A stretch of 64,000 nt of DNA, taken from positions 201,177,112 to 201,241,111 of the forward strand of contig OX465281.1 in assembly GCA_949987705.1 (NCBI GenBank). Reading direction: 5' to 3'. Position numbers and translations under genes: made by a program. The notes under the pieces were generated by a model. That model ran no database searches, was not told where the DNA came from, and saw only the letters and a list, made by a program, of their open reading frames with translations. Source of the DNA: Thereva unica. Lineage: Eukaryota > Arthropoda > Insecta > Diptera > Therevidae. Shown piece by piece: positions 45,701 to 57,700 of this stretch (within the stretch, counting starts at the first letter, position 1; each line of letters opens with the position of its first letter).

Positions 45701-48700
45701 ATTTCACTTCAGAGCTGTCGCGGCGAAAAGATGATGCCTTGCAAATTATACAATTTTGTCTGCTATGCAACTTAGACCTTTCATGTCGAATTTTTGGGAT
45801 TATACTGAAGAACTTTTGATACATCTTTTTTTTTGTCTTAAGGAGTCTGAAGCGTGTGATGCTTATCGAGTAGACGTGTGTCGCGAAGATCCCTAATTAT
45901 TTTAAAAATTTTCCGTAGTTTTCCAATTTTTTATTAATTCTCCACACTCAATTCCTGGCGTGTTATCTTAACTTTTGTGGTGCACTGCAGTTTTTTTCCT
46001 AAAACTATTTTCAAAGTGCGCTTTTAAAATGCCTAAACCGCAAGTGAGATCCACTACCCGAAAACTTGTTGACTTAGGCGCCCCAACTCCCGCTAAAATT
46101 AATTTACCGGATAATTCATCCCGCACACGTAACGGCATCGCATACTGGACGACCAATTTGCAGCTTTTGAGGAACGTTTGAAGCAGCTCGAGGCCCGCAT
46201 ATCTACGCAAATTGAAGAAGTTTCCAATTCCTTTAATAGGCAAGTAAGTGGATTGAAAGATGATGTTGAGTCCGTACAGCATGATGCGGCGGTATTATCC
46301 AATAAGCGAGGACTTACGTCGACAGTCGAGGCTCAAAGATGTGATCGTTCCAGGTATTCCTACCATTGACAAAGACAAGCCGAGGCAGATTTTAGATCAG
46401 CTCGCCTCCACCATTGGGCATGAACTGACGTCTTATGTTAATGTATTTCGTCCACTACAGCGCTGACGGTTTGAATCTCAGGCCGTCAATGTGGAAAGGC
46501 AAGCTCATTGCTGATTATTAACTTCCCGTCAGCAGCTCGAGCTCTTACGAAAAAGTCGCCAGCACGCACCTATTGCCTTGAAAAATTTTGATCTCGAGAT
46601 TTGCCTCTGACAGCGTGATTCATATAAACGAAAGCTTGACGAGTAAAAACAGCGACATCCTGCAGACTGCACGTAAGCTCCACCGAAGGAATCACATCAT
46701 CGGTTGGTTGATGAGATTCAACTCGTTTCAGGAGGCATAACACTCCAGCGAGTTGTTCTCGATGCCCCGATGTCAGAGTCGCAAAATGGTTGGGAGTAGG
46801 TGAATTAAAAAATACCGCAGCTAGGTTGTGACAGTTCTTTCCTTCATTTCTCTCTCTATCTTCCGACTAGAGCTGCTGTTCGACATTTCAAAAAAAAAAA
46901 AAAATACATAGTCGACAGTACAAAGGGGCCTTCCCTAAGTCTAGTGTGTCACATAAAAAAAAATAAAAAAATGTTTCCACTGCCTTCACTCATCGAGGCC
47001 AAGTATACAGTGCCCGAAATTGATTTGAGTTTACCCAACGTTTCTATGATTCAGAGCGTGTTTCTCAGCACTCTTTTGTTGTAGAAACATGAGTTTTAAC
47101 ATAGTTGCCCTTCTAGGGGATGCGAATAAGTGGCAAAAAAATTATATCGCTAGATATCGCTTTTAATAACGGTAAAATGCATACCGGAAGTAACAACATT
47201 TCAATTTGAAGCATTTTTAGTGCGAAATTGATTTAAGTTCAGTAAGAAAATATAAAGAAAAAAGGTCGATCCTCCATGGTTTTTATGACATGAAAAATTC
47301 TTTTTCTCATACTCACCGCTAATGTGTGTAGCATTTCATACGGAATTGAATTCCAAGCATGTTAAATGGTTATTTTGAGCGATTCTACATTTTTAAATCG
47401 CCTTCCATGAGCATACACCTTTCTGACTACAATTCTCCTTAAATCTTCTATCGGATTTAGACCCGGAGAGTGTGCCAGCCAATCCAAAACGGGATACTTT
47501 TGCTCCTCAAACAACTTCATAGTAACTCTTGCTTTATGGATTATAGGTGCACTATCCTATTGAAAGGTCCAATTATCGCCAAGCCTCGGGGGGGGGGCCT
47601 CAGTAGTTTAGGGGTAAAGCGCCTGACTACTATCCCAGAGGTCCCGGGTTCGAATCCCGGCCAGCCCCACGGTCCTTCGCCTTTTCCACTTTCCCACCTA
47701 CATAACTTTCCTTCTTTCTTCTTCCCTCTTTACATTCCTGATTCCTTCAGTCATAGCCTTCCTTAGCCCTTCCCCGCTCCACCAAAGCGCATGCCATCGG
47801 TTGGTTGATGAGATTCAACTCGTTTCAGGAGGCATAACACTCCAGCGTGTTGTTTCTCGATGCCCCGATGTCAAAGTCGCGATAGTAATGGTTGGGAGTA
47901 GGTGGACTAAAAATATTGCGGGAAGGTTGTGGCAGTTCCTTCCTCCCCGATTAGAGCTGCTGTTCGACATTGCACTCTATAAGAAGAAAATAGATTGTCA
48001 ACAGTATAAAGGAAGGGCTTTTCCTGAGACTCTAGTCTTTTACATAAAAAAAAAAAGCGTTTCCTTTCCAAATGACACTAAAACATCGTCCAAAAGTGAA
48101 ATCTAATGTGCAGCACACATTCCGCTACTTATCCAATAAATTGGACTCTTTCAGAGATAGTTCTGGAGTTATTAGTACAAGAGCACAGGGCCTTCAGAGC
48201 CACCTGACTATCTGAGAAGATGTTAGACAGTTCGGTTCCTGTCGCTTTTTTTATATCTGTGGTAGTGCTAAGCTCAGGAGTCACCCTTTGTACAACTAGT
48301 CCGTCATGTCATTTGTCACGTCATGGTGCAATGTCTAGCAGTAAGCTTAGTACGGGGGAGGGGCGGGGGGAATAGGTTAAGGATTATAAAGGTACGGAGG
48401 GGCATTGAAGAAGGGGGTGGTGAACCTTGCGTTTGAACCTTGGATGTTGTATGAGCCCGGAAATACTGACTGCGAGAGATTATTCCACAGTCGAGTTGTT
48501 CTATTTACAAACAAATTCATATCTTGTTAAGTGCGTGAAAGGGGAAGTTGTAGGTAGGGGGAATGAGACAAGTGGGCTAATCTGGTGTTGCGGGTATAAG
48601 ATTGCCGTGGAGGCAGAAGAGCGTTTAATTCGGAGGAACAGTCGCTATGATAGTAGCGATAAAATTTTGTCAGGGCTACTACATTCCTACGGTGGCTCAG

Positions 48701-51700
48701 GGGGTCGATGGTGGAGCAAGCGGTATCGTCATCAATTAATTTAAGGGCCCCTTTTTGGACCTTATCTAACTATGCTAAGGTGGTTATTGGAGTGCCCCCG
48801 CCAAACGAGGGAGTTGAATTCGAGAAGAGGCCGAATGTAGGATTTATAAATAACAGCACGGGCCGATGACTGGAGGAGGAACTTGCGGATGCTTTGCTGA
48901 TTGATTTGCAAAACAGCCTCATTTATGGCTGCTCTGTAAACACTGCAGGGTTCGGGTAGTCGGAAGGAGACTTCAATCCCAAGTTCCGGCGAGAAGACTC
49001 CGTCTCCCACTCGACCCTCGAGCTTAGAGCCATCAGTGAAGAAGTTTATGGCATCTTGAATACTATGTGGTCTATTACTCCATTCACGACGTGATGGGAT
49101 GTGGACCTCTTAGTTCTTCGTAAAGATGACCTCGGATGTGCGAAAATCGGTTTATGTGGGAATGTTTACAGAGTCTAGAACCTTAAAGTGCCCACCTCTA
49201 ATTCCGGTCCAAGATTCAGATTCTTTCATTCTAAGCGCTGCTATAGTCGCATTTTCCCTTGCAACAAGGTTCAACGGAGGGAGGTATAACATAACGTTTA
49301 GGGCATTTGTAAGTGTGGAGCGAAGTGCGCCTATTATGCATAATTCCGCATATATTTGTACTTTCTGTAGTTTGTTTAGCACAGTGGACTTATTAAAGGT
49401 TGGCCACCATACTAAGACCTCGTATAGGAGTTCTCGACGGACAATCGCTGTATAGATCCATCGTACTATGTTAGGGGAGAAACCCCCCATTTCTGCAAGC
49501 GAAAAGCGTCATATTCGCTTTCTTAATGCGCTCTTCTGTGTTTTCATTCCAGAGGAGTTTCTTGTCCAGGACTACTCCCAGATATTTGGCACTGTTGCTA
49601 AATTTGAGCCGGGGAGGAGTTAGGGGTGGAGTTTTATACCTTCTCGTGAATAGGACTAATTCTGTTTTTTCAGGTTAAAAGTAATTATAATAATTTTTTT
49701 GAGATAATGCTAAAGGCCTCTAATCCGATTCTCGTCAAACAGTCGAACGAATGTCAAATCGAAAAGCTGTAGTTCAATTCTCGATTGTAGTGAACCAATC
49801 CGATTCAGTCGATGGCAGCTCATGGTCGGATACGTGTGTTATTTAATTTATTTAAACACAAACAACTTTCTTGAAACTACATTGGCACTAAAATCTCTCA
49901 TTCTCTGTTAAAGGCATTACTTCTTATTCGACTCGACTTCGCTGCGGGCTATCAATCCTTTTCACAATCTAATCCACTTTCGTTTCTCGATCCATTGGTG
50001 CATCGAATCCCGAATTAAGTGCCAAAATCGTTTATCGTTGTGACAAATCAAGCTATATCTACTATAGAAACTTTAAGCTGCAATTTAAACATGTTTTTAC
50101 TTTAACTAGGGGAGTTTTCAGAACACATTAATATACCGTGGAGTATTTTATATCTAGTTCATTTAACCCCATAACAAACAAATTACTTAAAATGTTATAA
50201 TAAAAATCTTGTTAACTTGATAAACTTTCTGTAGAGTCAACTAGTTGTTTATAAAAAATTCTATCATACTAAAAGTTGTATTTTTCCACGCTAAGAATGT
50301 CACGTAATCATCGTTGTATTATCCACAAAGCACCTGTGTCTCACACTATCATCCAAATCAAAAGCGCACAAGTATCCTCCATCTATATCAGAGATTTTTA
50401 GTCGTCTAAATACGTGCATACCATCCACCCACTACACCCAGTATAAAGTTTCTGGAGAATAAATTCAATGAATATTAAATTTAATTTCAACTTTTTTGCA
50501 ACAACATAGTGTTACATTTACCTTTTTGCAGGAAATTTGTGTCAACACGGAAACAACACCTGTGCTTTACTGTACAGCATATTTGCCTGTTTGGCAAACT
50601 ATAAACTAACGTTATAATATAAATATTTTCTAGAAATACGTGAATAACTTTCCATAAACATGATGCGGATGTACGAATTTAAAAAAAAATAGAGAGAGAG
50701 ATACATAATTTTGTTTATTTTAAAATTCTTACTACAGCATACACGCTGAAAATGGTTTCTAGTTTTTAGGACCAGTTATAAATTTAACACCCATAAACTT
50801 TAAATGTTTATGAAATTGTATTTTGATTTAACATGAAAACTTCTTCAAAATTTTCCCAGGTATTATGCATGCGGCTTCCGGAATTCATAAAATTGACATA
50901 GTCGGACTTGGCTGCGAGGAGATAAACCCAACTGCTACCCTGAATCGAGCAACCATGGTCCTGAGGCCATCTGAGACAAAGATATCCCCATTGAGTGCAA
51001 CTAGAGATGTTATACCTGCCGGAAGGCAAATTTATCAAAATTTGTTGACGTATAATTTACACTTAACAAAGCCGCAGGAAGTTGCACTGCATGTGCCTAT
51101 TCTATATTCTCTATTGTATGAATCTGAATTTGAATCACAGCTGTGGATGTTGTTTGATTCTAATAAAATGATGGTTGCTTCTGGAGATGCATATTCAAAT
51201 TCAACATTTGTGAAAATAGAAAAGGGGGATTATGTTGTTAGGCTACAAGTTAGGCACGAGAAGAAGGATATATTAGAAAAAATCAATGAGGCTACGTGTT
51301 TAGTCACATTTAAGCTACAAAATCCATTATCCATGGATATTTACGATCATTTTAATCAATGCATAGTAGCTTCGCGAAAGATGCCTGCATCAGTGCTGAA
51401 TAATAGTGTTCCAAAATGTGTATTTGTTGCACCGATAACAAGTGAAAAGCTGAATAAAGCTTCGATTCCGTCTCAGTGTTCATGGTTGAATGGTACAATC
51501 ATATTTACAAAAGATGAAGTTGGTCGTAAATGTGATGTTAACGCCTTTCAATACATTCTCGTGGAAGGACCTCCTGTTAAGAAGAATAATGGCAACAACA
51601 ACAAAAATAATAATTTATCTAAGTTTGATGAATATAAAGAGCTATTACGCGATTCTATGTGTTCAATGATTCCAAAATTAGGTAATATTTAAAATATTGC

Positions 51701-54700
51701 TAAATACTTCCTCCTACAAACTAAACTATTTTTTTTAATTCTGTATAGATAAAGAAAATGCTGAAGAAGTATATAAAGAAGTTGTAGCCGCTAATCCAAA
51801 ACATCTTCCTGCTCATTTAGCGCTCATTCAAAATATTGAGTCTAGTGATAGTAAAGCTCAATTTCCCTTTAGCTTTAGTAAACTTATAAGTGATGAAAAG
51901 GCCGACAATACTAAATTGGCCACAACCTTGAATAAAATCATAGAGCTGGCTAATCTAGTTATTAGTGAAGCGGATGCAGCTGCTTTATTGGCTTATTATG
52001 GACTGAAAAACGATTCGAGAGCCGATGCCCCCAAAATTAAAACGTAAGTACACTTTTTATTTCATTATAACAAGTTCGTAATATAAAATTATGTTGCTCG
52101 TTAATAGTCTGATCTTAGTATTAAAGTTCTCATAAATTTGGGCTTAATGCTTAATACTTCATTTTTATATTTATGAAAACATTAATTTTGAATGCCAATT
52201 CACGTCGATCCTGAAAATTTTATTTAATTTAAATTGAGAAAAGGATAACTTAACACAATTTTTAAATTTGCGGATGATTTGTGTCTTTTGTATTATACAT
52301 GTCATCGCCATCTCGGTATTTCAACAGAAGATTTTATTTGAGATAACTGATAATTCGACTGCTTGCCCTCCTCGCTTTTCCGCTTGTGGTGGACACACAA
52401 CTACCAAAACGTGAGCACTCACCCAAGAAGCATTTCATTACGCTCGGATCGGGATCGGCGTGTGCCTTCTTGTAGTTCTAAATTCTAATGGCCTTTTCGG
52501 GATTTAGTGTTATTTGGCTCGTACTCTGCAGCATTCGACGAGTCGCGCGTTTGGCTAGCCTTTAGAGGCTAAACAATCGAGTAAATTTTTTGTGTAGGAC
52601 TTACCCATTTCTTAAGGCCCAATTTACACACAGTTCGCCGGCAGGCCGTGGCCTGAAAGTTTTAGCCGTGAGGCCGAGTATTACTATACACTCACCGGCC
52701 GCCAACTGTATGGCCTGAAGTTCAAGAATGCCTACAGCTCAATAAAGCTGGCAAAAATTGCATTTATCGTCAGTTCGGGCCTGAAGATCTGAGCTTTTAT
52801 TCACTCTCGAGCCGTGAATTAACGGGAAGAATTCACGCTGTATTACAGAAGGCACAAAAAGCAAGGCGCGAGCTAAGCGTGAAAACCATCCACACTCGCG
52901 TTCGCGGTTGTTCACGGCGTGAGGCTGGAGCCGCCTTGAACCTTTCTTTGAGACCATGAACATTTTTGCGCTTGAATTAATAAGCTGCTATGCTAAGCAG
53001 TCGTTTTCGCCTGTGCGTCTGTAGGCAATAATGATTTCATCTGCATACCACGGCCTATCTGGCGGGTACCTGAAGTATCATCCCTCAGGTAGACTGAGTC
53101 AAGCTTAGACCTGGTCTGACAGGCCATTGCCTACCGTCGGCCTGTAAGTGAATGGACGTCTTTAGTGGAGAAACATGTTTTACTTAATTTTATCCAGTTT
53201 TCTTGCCATTTTACACTGTTTTAAAAAAAAAATATATTACATGATATTTGCCGAGACCCCTCCTCTCCCCACGTGAGATTTGATGAGATTCGGCTCGACC
53301 CCCTCCCTCCCCTAAACGCCTCACGTAATTTATGGACCACCCCAAAGAAGTCGATATAATTTTTTATTCGCGCGGTATCGTGCGGTAGCCCAGTCACTTT
53401 ATACAAAAAAGGGCCAAACCTCTGAAAAAAATGCAACTGGAGATTTATCAGCGGGGGGGATTCGCTCACAAATAATTTCCGAAAAGTCCAAAAAGCCAAC
53501 TGGCCGGCTACTTGTGTTATGGAAGGTCAAAGGTCACGAAAATCAATTTTTCTCAAATATCTCGTAAATTATCGGTTTTATGCAATTTTTGGCTAAGTAA
53601 AGATTGTTCGTGAGATGAATCTGCATTAAAATGTACTATACGAAATTTACGTAGAACCAATGGTTTTTGAGATACTTTCAATTGAGCAACTAATAGAAGA
53701 AGAAGCTAGCGAAGTGAGCATAGTTTAGAAGTGACATTTATATCAGTAGTGGCAAAGGAAGTATAATGAGTCTACCAAGGTCGATGTATAATGTACCCAC
53801 AGCCTCATAACAAACGAGGAGTGATGGGTCACGAGAAAGCATGGAAAGGTGAGTTACGAAGGAATACCTCCATCAGGACGGAGAAAATGAGTCCACGCAA
53901 TGCCCGGCATTACTAAATGTGGTAGAGGACACAGACCATGTCCTTTTGGAATCCGACAGCTAAAGACAGACTATAATGGTACGTCGTGTGATCTATGGAA
54001 TAAAGTGGAGGAGAAGCTAAACATCTTCAATCAGAAGCTAAGCAGGAAAGAAGCTAAAATGAAAACAGAAGGCTTAAAAATACCAGTAGTATTATCAGGT
54101 AGATAAAAGCTGATCCAGCTGGCGACGCATATAAAGCTTAACATTCATTACGTTTTGACAGAAATTAGGGAATCTTAAGCCCGTCTAAAGACCATTGTAG
54201 TTAGGCCTAATGAGACGACTAGTAGTTGATTTTAGTTAGGACTATAATCCGGTATAACCGACAGTATGGAGTGTGTCGGTGTCATTTTTATTTATTTATT
54301 TATTTATTTTAATTATTGGGACATGTACCAAGATTAAAATCTTAAATTAAAGTACATTAATTAGAAATTTGAGAGGAAGCAATAAAAGGAAAAAAAAAAT
54401 ATTGTAGAAAGAATTGACAGAGGGAAAGTAGAATAAATGCACGAAAATAAAAATCACGCCAATGAAGTATAACTTCTAATGCGCGTACATAAGTACACAC
54501 ACCCACTGTTTTTTTCTGTAACAGGGGGACCGCAGTATGATAACGTTTGGAAACCACTGCTTGAGAAGCTCCGAGCTATCGTAACCCTTGCAATTTTAAA
54601 AATAAGTGTGGTCAATTTGTTTAAAATTCTATTAAATATGCAATATCTAATTAACTTTTTTCGTAATTTAAATAATAAAGTAAAATTTAAAAAACTTCCT

Positions 54701-57700
54701 ACTACATAACCATTTTTAATTACAGGAAAAAATTACTGAAACCGTCTGCCTCAATTTTTATTCGTGTTAAGGCAGATTGTATATAAACAAAATTCCTGAC
54801 AATTTTGATATGTCCCAAATTGTTAGAACATAACCCTTTACTGGCCGGATCCCTCAAAACTTAATTTTTTATAAGAGGTATATTTTGGGAGTACATCACC
54901 TCAATTGGACATCCTTGACGTGGGTCACTTTCAATCGTTTTGTGTTCCCAGAATTTCAAATCTTTTTAGCTCAATCTGTGGACTAAAAGGGAAACAGCCA
55001 TTAACATTCCAAATCTTGTTTGACTTAATTATTCCTCTGCTTGACGACTAACTTAACGACATCAAATTCCTGCTGGCCATTTAAAACATTTTTAAAACCA
55101 CGAAACTCGTTATTTGAGGACCATCTCGATGAATAAACTTGTTTCTTTAATCTAACAAAACGAATTAAAATGTATTTATAATGATTTAATACTGACGTTA
55201 TATTGCATATCGTTAGACTTATAAAACATATGAAAGGATGAGAACAAAAATAGCATTGCATGAAATTAGGGTCTGTAAGTTTCACAATACTTAATTAAAG
55301 TCTTAAATAGATGTCGCCCCAAAAAAAATGTCTAAAAGACATCAAAGATCACCGTAATTACATGGAACTTTAAAGACTACTAAATTTCAATTAAGGGAGC
55401 CATCCCTTGAAACTTTTCATATAAAATTAAGGTGTAATTGTGCGTAGATATTAAGCAAAGGCTAAAATCCCCGACGTTGTTTTTTTACATTTTCTTTCAA
55501 TGAACAAGTAAAGACGCAATAGAAGTGGAATGATTCCAATTTGCTTTTAGTTTGCTTCCCATAAGAATAAAGGATCGTTACCGAGAAGTAAAAACAAACT
55601 TTTTTAATTACTTTCTGAACATAAACAATTACCTTCAACGAAGGATGGAACGCTGTTGTGGCATTAAAGTTAAATATTTGGCAGCTTTAATTAGAAAATC
55701 AAGCAGTAAGGTAATTGCAAGAATCTTGTTTTCGATGGCTTTTATACCCATGGCCATATTTTTATAGAATAGGGCAGGACAGACATTGCAATCACTTCAT
55801 GATGAATTGCCTGTGGCATAATATTTTCAAATATTCATTGTATAATTAAATTTTGAATAAATACAATATTCTGCTAACCTGAAATTAATATAAATGGTAA
55901 TTTTTATATTAAAAATGGATTTTCATGGTTTTTATGAGTTCCGGCAAGCTTTAAAATTTTTATTCTACTTTACTTTTATAAATTCATGCTGCTTCCGTAA
56001 AAAACTGCTGCACTTAATAAAAATTGCTTAAATGTTGCTTTATATTTCTTTATATTCTATTACAATAAAAGCTGGACGATCAGCTGCTCTAGCTGACGCG
56101 ATCTTTAATTCAGCTTTGAACGAACTGCTCTCCAACTTATGTATATTCGGTCTTTGGTTCCGAATGTTGGATGTATATCGCGTTCGACTTGACACAGGTT
56201 GCCGAATAAAGTCTCTCGATATTTTGCACCGTTGACCACCTCTTATTGAGAATTCGAAAAATTTGGAAGGCATAGCGGTATGGTGGACTGCGTTACAGAA
56301 GATTACGTATCGTACAGTTTTTCACATTAAATGCACCCTTTTGCAAATCAAATTCACCCTTTTGCAAATCTAATTCACCCGTTTAAATATTAAGTACTTC
56401 TACATTATATACTACTAGTTGGAATCCGGTGCACCTCGCCGTACCCATAAGCCAATAGTATGGCGTGCGCCAAAACAATTGGGAATCTCAAAATCGCTTT
56501 TTAATTGGCAGTGAGAGTCCCAATTCGCACAACGAAAGTACATTCGAAAAAAAGTGTCACTTAAACGAACGTAGTGGTGATCCAAATCACCCACTCAGTT
56601 ATATTCCCAATCACAATTCCACGGTCTCACTGACACTCTTGTCGTGGTCAGATGGAGGGAGTGCCAAAGGGGAAATTACAATGCACGTGCGCGCCATACG
56701 CGAAATGTTAATGTGTGTGGAATTGTCATTTCCAAAGGATCGGCTAACATACTTATTTCTTCCACTAAGCTTGATTTTGGAAAAGACTTCCTCGATGGTC
56801 TTCAGCATTGGAGAATGTGGTGGTAGAAAACGTAGAGTGCGTATTTTCTTACCAACAAAATGAATGAATAGAAATAGATTATGGTGTATCGAGTTTGACC
56901 GAACCTGGATTTACTAATATTATTATTATAGAAGTACTTAATTTTCAAACGGGTGAATTTGTTTTGCAAAAGGGTGAATTTCATTTGCAAAACGATGAAT
57001 TTAATTTACAAAAAGGTGAATTTAATTTGCAAAAAGGTGAATTTGATTTGTTAAAAGATGAATTTAATTTGCAAAAGGGTTAATTTGATTTGCAAAAGGG
57101 TGAATTTAATGTGAAAAAATTGTAAGAAACTGGAAAAGAGCCATAGAACAGCTGAGCTGTGTATTAGTGGTGCAATGAGAAGTACCTCAATAAGTGCGCT
57201 GGATGTCTTATTGCATCTTATTCCTTTGGGCATACATGCCGAGCAAATGGCAGCCTGGACATATTCATATGGTCACTCATGCATCCTTAGGAGGCTCGCC
57301 ACCGCTGCGGAAACCTAGACTACACTACACCTACGAGGACCTTGGAGAAAGGTTTCAATACCATCATTACCGCCTCTGTGTGGTACTGCCACTCAATTTG
57401 ATATAACTCTGTGTTGGGTTCCTGGACACAGGGGAATTAGGTGAAACTGCAGGGCAGATGAGCTTGCTAAAAAGAGAACCGAAGTGGAAAGAACACCCCA
57501 CTTAACCCAGATGGGAAAGCACTTAGCCACCTTTAAACTGGTTGTGAGAAAAATGAGTTTAACCCGAGAACGCCGAAAGAATGGGACTTATGCAGAAGAT
57601 GTGATAATGAAGATGAGGAAGAAACTATAATCCATCTTCTTTGTACATGTCCGGTCCTCGCGAGGGAAAGAGGAACCTTCCTTGGCTCACCTTTCCTTGA

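Noticed and set aside
47594..47670. tRNA gene (also at 8780-8854, 58536-58610 and 63433-63508)
   Set aside because: Only the A-box and B-box half resembles a tRNA; no acceptor stem closes, and each is followed by the same SINE body.
56895..57083. ORF encoding a repeated LQKGEFN-type heptapeptide
   Set aside because: It is only the translation of the 21-bp subterminal repeat array of a DNA element; the unit length is a multiple of three, so the frame stays open without selection.
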